A stretch of DNA of 64,000 nt from Ruminococcus sp. Its GTDB lineage: Bacteria > Bacillota > Clostridia > Oscillospirales > Ruminococcaceae. Below are positions 1 through 7,270 of the stretch, one piece after another. A program made the translations under genes and the position numbers. The stretch's first letter is position 1, and the number at the start of each line of letters is the position of its first letter. Where the stretch lies: assembly GCA_017622925.1 (NCBI GenBank), contig JAGAQC010000007.1:35421-99420 (forward strand). Reading direction: 5' to 3'. The notes beneath the pieces were generated by a model. That model had not been told where the DNA came from. It saw nothing but the letters and a program-made list of their open reading frames with translations, and made no database searches.

Positions 1-2060
1 TCCTTGTAACCGATAGTTATACCGCTTGCAAAGTCTCGTGTCATTCCGACGAAAGCAAGGTCGTACCAGTCCTCGGTAGTACCTGTTTTGCCGACAACGG
101 TTTTGTTGTAAAGCTTAGCGGCAGTACCTGTACCGTTGTCAACAACGTTTTTGATAAGGCGGTTCATTACCCACGCAGTTTCATCGGAAACAGCCTGATG
201 AGTGTTTCTGCCGTCTACATTGTCAACAATGACCTGACCGTTGGCGTCCTCGATTTTTGAAATGATATGCGCTTCATTGTAAACGCCCTTTGCGCCGTAG
301 GGGAGATAAGCGTTTACGAGGTTTTCGAGCGTGATACCGTATGTCAGAGAGCCGATAGACAAAGGCGAATGAGCCTTGTCGCTTTCATCAAGCTTCATTC
401 CCAGATTTTCGGTACAGAACTTAAATACGGCTTCGGGCGTCAGTTCTTCGCAGAGCCGTACAGGAATCGTATTGAATGATTGTTGCAGGAAGTAGTATAT
501 TTTGTGTTCCGCACCGTCGCCCCTTACTCTTCCGTAGTTGAAAGGCCACGGATTACCGTCCTCGTCCTTTAGAGTTTCAGACGGCAAATTGCGGTATCGG
601 CTTCCCCAATGGATATGATCTGTTTCGAGAGCAAGACCGTATGTTGAGATAGGCTTAACAGTCGAGCCGATCTGTCTCGGTTCGCGTACGGCGTAGTTGG
701 TGACAAGCGAGCCTGTTTTCGGACCCCAAGTGCCGACCTGAGCCATTACAGAACCGTCATAGCGAAGCGCAATAAAGGCGATATGCGGCAGACTTTCCTC
801 GGGTGAGACAGTGCCGTCCCCGTCAAGGTCTACCCATTTTTCTACCCAGCTTTGGGGGATAATATTATTGATGTCAAGGAACTTTTCTTCAATATAGTTC
901 TGCATATCTTTGTCAACAGTTGAATATATCTTGTAGCCGCCCTTGTAAATTCGTGCAAGAGCCTCGTCGTATTCAATGTTGTAAAGCTCCTGTAAATAGC
1001 CGCATGCCTCGTAGAGCATAGCGTCAACTTCCCAAGTATAGGCTTCTTCTTCGTTTTTGAGCTTTTGCAGGTCTACCTCGGGGTGAAGCTTTTTGTATTC
1101 TTCGGAATCGGTGTAGACGAGCTTGGTATCGAGATATTCCTGATACTCGTCATAGGTGATAGCGCCGTTTTTGTACATCTGCCAGAGAACGTATTCTTTA
1201 CGTTCCTTGTTGTTCGCCTTGCCGTCAACTACCAGATTATCGTCTGCATCGTAGGTTTCGACGAAAGGACCGTAATACTGCGGACTTTTCGGGATAGCGG
1301 CAAGTACGGCAGCCTCGGGGACTGTAAGATCCTCCACGGTTTTTCCGAAATAGTCTATAGCAGCCAACTGTATTCCGTTTCTTGCGCCGCCGAAGCCGAT
1401 GTAGTTCAGGTATTCTTCAAGAATTTCGTCCTTTGAGTAGGTTTTTTCGAGCTGCATTGCGGAAAAGATCTCACGTATCTTACGCTGAGGAGTTTTCTCA
1501 TCGTCCTTTGTGATGTTCTTGATAAGCTGCTGAGTGATCGTTGAACCGCCCTGATCGGTGTCGTAGAAGTGCAGGAACATATTCAGGAAAGCGGTGAAAG
1601 TACGCTTGTAGTCAACGCCGTCGTGAACGTAAAAACGCTCGTCCTCCGTGTAAACGAAAGCGTTGCGGACATGCTGCGGTATTTTTTCAATATCGACCGG
1701 AATACGCTGAACGTCCGTTTTAAATTCCCTCAGTACAACAGGCTGAGCTTCTCCGTTTTCGTCGATCTCCGTACCGTAGAGGTAAGTATTGCTTCCCGAT
1801 TCAAGCTCGGCAAGAGTGATAGTGGAGGACTCGTCCATAAAGTCCATGACGTAGACCGTAAGAGCGGTGGCAACGATAGTACCCGTGATGATAATAATGA
1901 GGAACAGTGACAGCAGGGTCGTTGCGATACATGCAAAGAGCTTTTTCAGAACAAGCAGAAAAATATTTTTCTTTTTCTTCGGATGTTTTTTGCTCTTGTG
2001 TATGTCGTCACGGTGCGCCGGCTGCCGCAGCGTTCCTTTATCGTGATTTGATTTATCCAT
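1..2060 (-). CDS. Class A penicillin-binding protein (PBP1A-like), C-terminus beyond window
   Basis: A bifunctional peptidoglycan glycosyltransferase/transpeptidase that acts outside the membrane in wall synthesis. About 686 residues are visible from an ATG at 2060. A short Lys-rich cytoplasmic segment is followed by one membrane segment near residues 32-60. The glycosyltransferase shows EDERFYVHDGVD near residue 137, then GGSTITQQ and the EILEEYLNYIGFG motif. The transpeptidase shows the catalytic STVK near residue 464 and the KTGTT motif near residue 656, close to the edge. The ribosome site AAAGGAG lies unusually far from the ATG, with a small hairpin between (separate entry). The family is certain; the exact PBP name is not. 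Confidence 0.95.
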   Translation of the reverse strand, partial: MDKSNHDKGTLRQPAHRDDIHKSKKHPKKKKNIFLLVLKKLFACIATTLLSLFLIIIITGTIVATALTVYVMDFMDESSTITLAELESGSNTYLYGTEIDENGEAQPVVLREFKTDVQRIPVDIEKIPQHVRNAFVYTEDERFYVHDGVDYKRTFTAFLNMFLHFYDTDQGGSTITQQLIKNITKDDEKTPQRKIREIFSAMQLEKTYSKDEILEEYLNYIGFGGARNGIQLAAIDYFGKTVEDLTVPEAAVLAAIPKSPQYYGPFVETYDADDNLVVDGKANNKERKEYVLWQMYKNGAITYDEYQEYLDTKLVYTDSEEYKKLHPEVDLQKLKNEEEAYTWEVDAMLYEACGYLQELYNIEYDEALARIYKGGYKIYSTVDKDMQNYIEEKFLDINNIIPQSWVEKWVDLDGDGTVSPEESLPHIAFIALRYDGSVMAQVGTWGPKTGSLVTNYAVREPRQIGSTVKPISTYGLALETDHIHWGSRYRNLPSETLKDEDGNPWPFNYGRVRGDGAEHKIYYFLQQSFNTIPVRLCEELTPEAVFKFCTENLGMKLDESDKAHSPLSIGSLTYGITLENLVNAYLPYGAKGVYNEAHIISKIEDANGQVIVDNVDGRNTHQAVSDETAWVMNRLIKNVVDNGTGTAAKLYNKTVVGKTGTTEDWYDLAFVGMTRDFASGITIGYK

Positions 2061-2066
2061 TTTGTC

Positions 2067-2087
2067 TTTAGGCGTATTTAAACGCCT
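2067..2087 (-). promoter_or_regulatory. Hairpin between Shine-Dalgarno and start codon of the PBP gene
   Basis: On the minus strand the order is AAAGGAG, AC, a perfect hairpin with stem AGGCGT/ACGCCT and loop TTAAAT, then AAAGACAAA and ATG. The reading frame upstream holds no better start. Folding the hairpin would shorten the roughly 29-nt gap to about 11 nt, a workable spacing. The sequence is clear; any role in translation is inferred. Confidence 0.5.
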
Positions 2088-2130
2088 GTCTCCTTTCTGT
2101 TGGAATGTCGTAAACTTACACACATTATAT

Positions 2131-2285
2131 TATACCATATTAGTTTCAAAATTGCAATAGGCGCGGAAAAAAATTTGAACTTCTCAAAATTAACGAGCTT
2201 GCGAGTGGTAACGTGACACAGGGTGCAGCGTCACGCTGCTTATACCATATTAGTTTCAAAATTGCAATAGGCGCGGAAAAAAATT
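2131..2285. repeat. 45-bp exact direct repeat flanking a 65-bp segment
   Basis: Copies at 2131-2175 and 2241-2285 are identical (starting TATACCATATTAGTTTC, ending GCGCGGAAAAAAATT). The 65 bp between them contain the inverted pair CGTGAC / GTCACG. The left copy overlaps the likely -10 region of the PBP gene on the minus strand (TATAAT within GGTATAATATAATG). It could be a local duplication or the scar of a small insertion. Confidence 0.75.
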
Positions 2286-2351
2286 CACGGAAATCAATTT
2301 TTTTGAATTTGTATAATTTAGCAAAAATCGGGGAGAATATAAGTAAGAATT

Positions 2352-2529
2352 TAAGGCATCACCGCACAGAGATTGTGCGGCAGATGTGCAGTCAGATTTT
2401 TCGTCAGATTGTACAGAAATTTTGCAGGCATACTGTCGTATGTCAAGAAATTTATGTGCAAGATGACGGAAAATATGCAAGCAGATGACGTGCAAAGCCA
2501 TCAGGCGGTCTTTGTGCGGTGGTGCCTTA
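2352..2529. repeat. Palindromic hairpin element, TAAGGC-arm type (MITE-like)
   Basis: A 178-bp element whose ends are near-perfect inverted repeats: TAAGGCATCACCGCACAGA on the left and the complement of TAAGGCACCACCGCACAAA on the right. An internal hairpin CCGCAC/GTGCGG follows the left arm. The centre holds GCAGGCATACTGTCGTATGTCAAG, split here as GCAGGCATAC, TGTC, GTATGTCAAG. This is the same core seen in the elements at 5237, 13338, 28987, 43879 and 61236. The open frames through it look like chance. It ends four bases before the ribosome site of the next gene. Confidence 0.7.
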
Positions 2530-2546
2530 AGCAAAGGAGCGACGAT

Positions 2547-2885
2547 ATGATACGTTCATTGGACAAGAAAATTTATTTAACTTTAATGACCGCCATAACG
2601 GTATCGGGATTTATAGTGATATGCACTATGGGGCAGTCGTTGCACAGGCAGAGACTTGCGTCGAAAATATCGGATATTCCTGCCGAGCTGCCTGCCGTTG
2701 TGAGTACAGTACGCGAGTACAACGGGAGGATAGGCGTGTTCAAGGGAAACAGCCGTGTGCCGTACCGTGTTATCGACTACGATTTTTCGCTGCTTTCCGA
2801 TTACGATAAGGAGCAGCTCACCGAGGGCATAACCATTGAGACCGACAGCGAATTACAGCAGTTTATCGAGGATATTGCAACGTAA
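2547..2885 (+). CDS. BofC C-terminal-domain-like membrane-anchored protein
   Basis: 112 residues. The ATG at 2547 is chosen because AAAGGAG (2533-2539) precedes it by 7 nt; longer frames upstream run into the hairpin element. An N-terminal membrane segment (about 10-30, LTLMTAITVSGFIVICTMG) is followed by VREYNGRIGVF and a stretch ending in ELQQFIEDI. This matches the short domain found at the C-terminus of the sporulation protein BofC and in stand-alone clostridial proteins. BofC in Bacillus modulates forespore-to-mother-cell signalling, but a role in sporulation here is inference from the domain only. Confidence 0.7.
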   Translation: MIRSLDKKIYLTLMTAITVSGFIVICTMGQSLHRQRLASKISDIPAELPAVVSTVREYNGRIGVFKGNSRVPYRVIDYDFSLLSDYDKEQLTEGITIETDSELQQFIEDIAT

Positions 2886-2897
2886 ATAAAGCTGTAT

Positions 2898-3488
2898 TTA
2901 TCCATGTTTCACTCCGTTTTTGTGCTTTTTCTTTTTGCGTACCGAGAAACCGAAGTCGCCGAGCTTACGTCCCAGAGCGAAATATTCTCCGTGGGCATAG
3001 GCGGCAAGTCCGCATTGCTGTAAATTCAGCTTGCCCTTGCTGTCGATGTATTTTTCGTCTGCGTCAACGCCGATTATTTCGGCTAAAAACATGGTGTGGC
3101 TGCCGAGAAGTCTGCTTTCCGTCACCTTGCATTCAAGGCTTACGGGACATTCCTCGATGAGGGGAGCGGCGACCTTTACAGCAGGTACGGCGTGAAATCC
3201 GCATGCAGCGAATTTGTCAATGTCCCGTCCGCTTTTTACGCCGCAGAGATCGACTTCCCTGACCATAGACGAGGCGGTAAGATTGATGACAAATTCGCCC
3301 GATTTTTTTATAATATCGTGGGAAAACCGTTCGGGGCGGACTGAAATATAAGTCATAGGCGGTCGGGTGCAGACGATGCCTGTCCAGCCGATCGTCAGAA
3401 CGTTTGGTTTTTCTGTTGTTCCGCAGGTAACGAGGGTGGCAGGTACGGGAGCAAGAAGCGCACTGCCTTTCCAGAACTGTTTCGGCAT
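2898..3488 (-). CDS. Flavin reductase family protein (flavoredoxin-like)
   Basis: 196 residues with the FMN-binding split-barrel pattern of the flavoredoxin/flavin reductase family: PVPATLVTCG near the N-terminus, then NVLTIGWTG, RPPMTYISVRPERFSHD and GEFVINL. Such proteins bind FMN and pass electrons between NAD(P)H or other donors and soluble partners in the cytoplasm. AAAGGAGA sits 5-6 nt before the ATG on the minus strand. The C-terminus is unusually Lys-rich (RKKKKHKN). The gene converges on the BofC-like gene with a 12-bp gap. Substrate and partner cannot be read from the sequence. Confidence 0.85.
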   Translation of the reverse strand: MPKQFWKGSALLAPVPATLVTCGTTEKPNVLTIGWTGIVCTRPPMTYISVRPERFSHDIIKKSGEFVINLTASSMVREVDLCGVKSGRDIDKFAACGFHAVPAVKVAAPLIEECPVSLECKVTESRLLGSHTMFLAEIIGVDADEKYIDSKGKLNLQQCGLAAYAHGEYFALGRKLGDFGFSVRKKKKHKNGVKHG

Positions 3489-3595
3489 AAAAATTCTCCT
3501 TTTGATTGGTATTTACATTATAACACGTTCGGGAAAAAATTTCAAGCGTAATGTTTAATGAGTAAGTGTAAAGTTTAGTAGGAAAGTAAATTTTG

Positions 3596-3677
3596 TAGGG
3601 GACGGCGCCCTCGACGTCCCGTTTTCGGACTGTAAACGTAACCCCATTTCGGGCTGTCGAGGGCGCCAGCCCCTACA
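3596..3677. repeat. Small palindromic element with GTAGGGG ends (MITE-like)
   Basis: An 82-bp segment with inverted ends: TGTAGGGGACGGCGCCCTCG on the left pairs with CGAGGGCGCCAGCCCCTACA on the right. A second pair (CGTCCCG / CGGGCTG) lies inside. GC content is far above the surrounding intergenic DNA. No coding potential. Only one copy is in this window; the form resembles small dispersed palindromes of clostridial genomes. Confidence 0.6.
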
Positions 3678-3719
3678 GTTTGTTTCGGATATAAAATTTT
3701 TGTGTGCGTGATACTTATC

Positions 3720-3753
3720 TTCGACAGTTTTTTCAAATACACGATGTTATAAT
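3720..3753 (+). promoter_or_regulatory. Candidate Spo0A-box promoter of the spoIIA operon
   Basis: TTCGACA (3720-3726) is the exact reverse complement of the Spo0A box core TGTCGAA. After a 21-bp spacer comes TATAAT (3748-3753). Spo0A-activated sigma-A promoters of Bacillus spoIIG and spoIIE are known for 21-22 bp spacing. The same arrangement precedes spoIIE in this window (61202-61235). In Bacillus the spoIIA operon instead uses sigma-H; no convincing sigma-H site was seen here. Confidence 0.55.
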
Positions 3754-3835
3754 ATGGTTACTAAAGATAAAAACGCTATCGCAGCTTGAACGAGATAAAG
3801 CTGCGGACAGTGTAGACAAAAGAGGTGTAGGAGCA

Positions 3836-4141
3836 ATGAAAATCAGTATCAGATCCGAAAACGGTACGGCGATAGCAATGCTCAGCGGTGAGATAGATCA
3901 TCACACGGCAAAGTCGCTGAGGTCGGAGATAGACCGTTTTGTAATAACCATGCAGCCGGACAGGCTTGCAATGGACTTTACAGGGATAACCTTTATGGAC
4001 AGCTCGGGAATAGGACTGATAATAGGCAGGTACAAGCTTATGAAGGAGTGCGGCGGACAGCTTGAGATACGCAGTCCTCAGCCATACATACGGCGAGTTC
4101 TCAAGCTTTCCGGCATTGAGCGGATAGTAAAAATAGTGTGA
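3836..4141 (+). CDS. spoIIAA: Anti-sigma F factor antagonist SpoIIAA
   Basis: 101 residues, STAS-domain family. It binds SpoIIAB when dephosphorylated and so frees sigma-F in the forespore. The phospho-acceptor lies in MDSSGIG: Ser57 here corresponds to Ser58 of the Bacillus protein. The ATG at 3836 is preceded by GAGGTG (3822-3827); an upstream extension would lack a ribosome site. First gene of spoIIAA-spoIIAB-sigF, 9 bp ahead of spoIIAB. SpoIIE, which would dephosphorylate it, is encoded at 61429-63615. Confidence 0.95.
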   Translation: MKISIRSENGTAIAMLSGEIDHHTAKSLRSEIDRFVITMQPDRLAMDFTGITFMDSSGIGLIIGRYKLMKECGGQLEIRSPQPYIRRVLKLSGIERIVKIV

Positions 4142-4150
4142 GGTGAGACA

Positions 4151-4588
4151 ATGGAAACAGTAAACGAGATAAAAATTATTCTGCCCTCCCATTCTGTCAA
4201 CGAGGGGACGGCGAGAGCGGCGGTATCCTCCTTTGTGATACAGTCCGACCCGACAGTCGAGGAGCTTTCGGACATACGCACAGCGGTATCGGAGGCGGTA
4301 ACGAACGCCATAGTTCACGGCTACAGGGGAACTCAGGGTAAGATAGAGCTTACAATAAAGCTTCTTGCAAATCGGGAAATATACATAAAGATCAAGGACA
4401 GCGGCTGCGGCATTCCCGATGTAGAGCAGGCAATGGAGCCGCTTTTCACGACAGCTCCCGAGGAGGAACGGTCGGGACTCGGGTTTTCCGTTATGGAAAG
4501 CTTTATGGACAAGCTGACGGTGAAAAGCAGGGTCGGCAAGGGGACAACGGTAACAATGCGTAAGAGGCTCGGCGATCATGGGAACTGA
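4151..4588 (+). CDS. spoIIAB: Anti-sigma F factor SpoIIAB
   Basis: 145 residues, GHKL-type ATPase/kinase. It holds sigma-F inactive and phosphorylates SpoIIAA. The N-box lies in RTAVSEAVTNAIVHGY (about 45-60), the G1 box in IKDSGCGIPD (about 82-91), the ATP-lid/G2 region in RSGLGFSVME and the final GKGTTVTM strand near the C-terminus. Length fits the family. Its 3' end overlaps the start of sigF by 11 bp, which suggests translational coupling of the anti-sigma factor and its target. Confidence 0.96.
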   Translation: METVNEIKIILPSHSVNEGTARAAVSSFVIQSDPTVEELSDIRTAVSEAVTNAIVHGYRGTQGKIELTIKLLANREIYIKIKDSGCGIPDVEQAMEPLFTTAPEEERSGLGFSVMESFMDKLTVKSRVGKGTTVTMRKRLGDHGN

Positions 4589-5228
4589 AGTCAAGGCTGA
4601 GGAAAATTTAGGTCTTGTTCATCTTTGCGCCAACCGTTTCCGAGGACGTGGGATAGAATACGAGGACTTGTATTCGGCAGGCTGTCTGGGACTTCTGAAA
4701 GCCGTAAAAGCCTTTGATCCGAACAGGGGAGTGAAATTTTCCACATATGCCGTACCTGTTATACTGGGCGAAATAAAGCGGCTTTTTCGCGACGGCGGAA
4801 CGCTTCGGGTGAGCCGAAGTCTGAAAGAGCTTTCCATGCGGCTGCAAAAAATATGCTCGGAGTTTTTTCAGCGAGAGGGCAGAGAACCTGCGATAAGCGA
4901 GTTGTCGGAAATTTCGGGGGAATCCGAAACAGATATATCGGAAGCGTTATGCGCCGCTCAGCCGCTTTTGTCATTGACGGCTTCGGACGACAGCGAGGGA
5001 CAGCTTGACGTACCTGTGGACGCGCCCGATGAGCAGATAGTGGACTTACTTGCTTTGCGGCAGATAATGACGGCATTGCCCGAGAATGACAGAATGCTGC
5101 TTGAATTGAGATACTTCAAAAATTTAACTCAATCTAACACGGCGAAAATACTCGGCATGACGCAGGTGCAGGTATCAAGGCGAGAAAAAAAGCTCCTTGC
5201 GCAGATGCGAAAGGAGCTGCTGGAGTAA
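4578..5228 (+). CDS. sigF: RNA polymerase sporulation sigma factor SigF
   Basis: 216 residues, sigma-70 family without region 1.1. Region 2 shows YEDLYSAGCLGLLKAVKAFD and GVKFSTYAVPVILGEIKR, where the -10 element and core polymerase are bound. Region 3 follows (RVSRSLKEL) and region 4 carries the helix-turn-helix SNTAKILGMTQVQVSRREKK. It directs the first forespore-specific regulon. The position after spoIIAB identifies it as SigF rather than SigG. The ATG at 4578 overlaps spoIIAB. A hairpin element follows 8 bp after the stop. Confidence 0.95.
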   Translation: MGTEVKAEENLGLVHLCANRFRGRGIEYEDLYSAGCLGLLKAVKAFDPNRGVKFSTYAVPVILGEIKRLFRDGGTLRVSRSLKELSMRLQKICSEFFQREGREPAISELSEISGESETDISEALCAAQPLLSLTASDDSEGQLDVPVDAPDEQIVDLLALRQIMTALPENDRMLLELRYFKNLTQSNTAKILGMTQVQVSRREKKLLAQMRKELLE

Positions 5229-5236
5229 AAATAATT

Positions 5237-5397
5237 AGACCTCCTCGGGAACTGGGAAGTGCTGTATGGCGCAGGATTTTTTGTGCTGTGCAAAGTCAGG
5301 TTTCCGCAGGAATACTGTATGTATTGCAAGGAAAGCTGGCAAAGCACAGCGCAAAAAAGACAAGTCAAACAGTGCTTTTCAGTTTCCGAGGAGGTCT
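5237..5397. repeat. Palindromic hairpin element, AGACCTCCTCGG-arm variant (copy B1)
   Basis: A 161-bp element between the convergent sigF and hemW genes. The inner roughly 110 bp are almost identical to the elements at 28987 and 61236 (opposite orientation), including TTCCGCAGGAATAC, TGTAT, GTATTGCAAGG. Its outer arms are different: AGACCTCCTCGGGAACTG pairs with CAGTTTCCGAGGAGGTCT. Arms unlike those of its relatives, yet complementary to each other, are the notable feature. It may serve as a two-way transcription end. Confidence 0.75.
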
Positions 5398-5399
5398 AC

Positions 5400-6494
5400 T
5401 TAAAAAATAAGATATTCAATGACCGAATTTGACATGAGAAAGCCTTTTTCCGTCAAAGAGACTTTTTCACCGTTGTATTTAACGTACCCTGCTTGAATAA
5501 GCGGGGGAATTTTTTTTTCAATATCGCTTCTGTGAGCTTCAACGTCTTTGAGGTCAAGCCCCTCTGCAAGTCTCAGGCGGAGCATTGAGAACTCCTCGAA
5601 TCCGCAGGGGGAGCTGTCCGTAATTTCCGTCTGCTGAACAGGCGAGCCGATAAATGCCTTTATATCGGGAGCTGCGGCAAAACGCTTTCCCTTATAGCAC
5701 GAATGGGCGGACGGACCTATTCCTATATAGTCAAGGCATTTCCAGTAGCGGCAGTTATGGCGGCTCTCAAAACCGCGTTTGGAAAAATTTGATACTTCGT
5801 ACTGGAAAAAGCCTTTTTCTCGAAGTCTTTCCGTCATAGTCATGTAAAGCTCGGCGGTTTCGTCGTCGGTCGGTACGGCGTTTCGTATCTCATTGCAGTC
5901 AAAGGGCGTGCCTTTCTCGATTTTCAAGATATATGCGGAAATATGCTGTATAGGCAGCTCCGCCATTCTGTCAATGGAAAGCCTGAGTTTTTCCGCCGTC
6001 TGATTTGGCAGAGCAGTCATAAGGTCGCAGGAAATATTGCCGAACCCTGCTTTTTCCGCAGCGTAAACGGACTTCACCGCTCGTTCGGCGGTATGGGTAC
6101 GCCCAAGCAGCTTCAATTCGTCGTCGAGCATGGACTGAACGCCGATAGACAGCCTGTTTATCCCGATCTCACGGAGCTTTGCAAGCTTTTCATATGTCAG
6201 AGTATTAGGGTTGGCTTCAAGAGTTATCTCCGCATTGTCGGACAGCTCGAAGTACGTTTTTATATGTGTAATAAATTTTGAGAGCTGTTCCGCAGACAGC
6301 AGCGACGGAGTTCCGCCGCCGAAGTATACAGTGTCGAGAACTGCTGTCTTGTCGGAATAATGCTCGATATTCCGCAGAACGGCGTCGGTATAGGCGTCGG
6401 CGTTGGAGCTTGTATAGCTGACGGAATAAAAATCGCAGTAGCGGCATTTTTTTCCGCAGAACGGGACGTGGATATAAAGTCCGAGGGTATTCAT
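5400..6494 (-). CDS. hemW: Radical SAM heme chaperone HemW
   Basis: 364 residues, related to oxygen-independent coproporphyrinogen III oxidase but with the HemW layout. The radical SAM cluster motif CxxxCxxC is Cys13-Cys17-Cys20 in VPFCGKKCRYCDF. DTVYFGGGTPSLL is the Gly-rich SAM-binding segment, followed by ITLEANPNTL and RLSIGVQS. A HemW C-terminal domain follows. HemW is thought to insert heme into proteins; it is often mislabelled HemN. The start overlaps the end of the upstream zinc-ribbon gene by 4 bp. Confidence 0.9.
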   Translation of the reverse strand: MNTLGLYIHVPFCGKKCRYCDFYSVSYTSSNADAYTDAVLRNIEHYSDKTAVLDTVYFGGGTPSLLSAEQLSKFITHIKTYFELSDNAEITLEANPNTLTYEKLAKLREIGINRLSIGVQSMLDDELKLLGRTHTAERAVKSVYAAEKAGFGNISCDLMTALPNQTAEKLRLSIDRMAELPIQHISAYILKIEKGTPFDCNEIRNAVPTDDETAELYMTMTERLREKGFFQYEVSNFSKRGFESRHNCRYWKCLDYIGIGPSAHSCYKGKRFAAAPDIKAFIGSPVQQTEITDSSPCGFEEFSMLRLRLAEGLDLKDVEAHRSDIEKKIPPLIQAGYVKYNGEKVSLTEKGFLMSNSVIEYLIF

Positions 6495-6847
6495 TTTACA
6501 GCGTCGATTCGGATAGCGGGAGCAAGCTTAAAGAAAAATGCGTTTACAGCTTTGGGGATTATGAGTATCGACAGGAACAGTCCCACGCAGATAAAAACTT
6601 CGTAGTAGGCGACCCAGTCAAGGGAAGTTCCGCGCCAATCGGGAGTTTTAAGGTATACCACCACAATAAGCGCAAAAGCGATAAGGCTGTACACGGCGTT
6701 GAAGATAGTTGCGCCTTTTCCGTTGACGCACTTTCTGCCGCATTCCATGCAGACCTTGCCGGGAGAATTAAGCTGACCTGCAAAGGCTTTTTTCCAAGGG
6801 TTAAAGGTTTTTTTCCCACAGTGGGGACAGGTATAGATACTTTTCAT
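6491..6847 (-). CDS. Zinc-ribbon membrane protein of unknown function
   Basis: 118 residues. The N-terminus is a treble-clef zinc ribbon: CPHCGKKTF at about 8-16 and CMECGRKC at about 33-40, four Cys in two CxxC pairs. Two membrane segments follow, about 53-68 (SLIAFALIVVVYL) and 85-103 (VFICVGLFLSILIIP). The gene lies between a membrane protein upstream and hemW downstream on the same strand, overlapping hemW by 4 bp and touching the other gene at 6847, so the three are probably co-transcribed. I do not recognise a specific family. Confidence 0.8.
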   Translation of the reverse strand: MKSIYTCPHCGKKTFNPWKKAFAGQLNSPGKVCMECGRKCVNGKGATIFNAVYSLIAFALIVVVYLKTPDWRGTSLDWVAYYEVFICVGLFLSILIIPKAVNAFFFKLAPAIRIDAVK

Positions 6848-7260
6848 TATTCGCTCCTTTGAGGCTTTTTTTCGGTGAGCAGGGAAGCTTCCGAGATCTC
6901 AGCCGTATTTTTTAAAAACGTTGCTTTTCCGATCGTCATGCTCTTTTTCTTGCGCTTTCTTGATTTTGAAAAACCGAACAAACGGAATGAATTTAAAGTT
7001 ATAACGCCGAGGAGGAATATCCCGAGGGCGCACAGCGTCCATATAAAGTCCGCCGATCTTATCTTTGACGAAATAAACAGTACAAGCGCAGAAATTACGA
7101 TGACCCAAGTTAAAGTAATTTCACGCAGGGAAACGGTCAGGCTGCGAAGAAAATTACGCATTTTCGCAGTTTTGACGGGATTTTTTTCGCTTATCAGAGC
7201 TGTCAGGCAGAGTATGAAAAATACTGCCGCCAAGCCTGAGATAATATAGTTAAACAGCAT
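6847..7260 (-). CDS. Small membrane protein of unknown function
   Basis: 137 residues with three predicted membrane segments (about 4-24, 50-68, 72-92) and a basic C-terminal tail (KSRKRKKKS). The start is 10 bp from the stop of lepA and the end shares one base with the next gene, which places it in a lepA to hemW operon. No motif suggests an activity. Confidence 0.75.
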   Translation of the reverse strand: MLFNYIISGLAAVFFILCLTALISEKNPVKTAKMRNFLRSLTVSLREITLTWVIVISALVLFISSKIRSADFIWTLCALGIFLLGVITLNSFRLFGFSKSRKRKKKSMTIGKATFLKNTAEISEASLLTEKKPQRSE

Positions 7261-7270
7261 TGCAATTTCC

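Noticed and set aside
2213-2534. Open frames of 91-92 codons on both strands near 2213-2534
   Set aside because: They run through the direct repeat and the palindromic element; the translations are low-complexity and lack ribosome sites.
3776-4594. 272-codon open frame antisense to spoIIAA-spoIIAB
   Set aside because: It spans two real genes on the other strand, is rich in Tyr/Arg/His as mirror frames of this genome are, and has no start signal.
5400-6494. HemW considered as oxygen-independent coproporphyrinogen oxidase (HemN)
   Set aside because: It has HemW length and N-terminus without the HemN-specific extension, and no heme pathway genes surround it.
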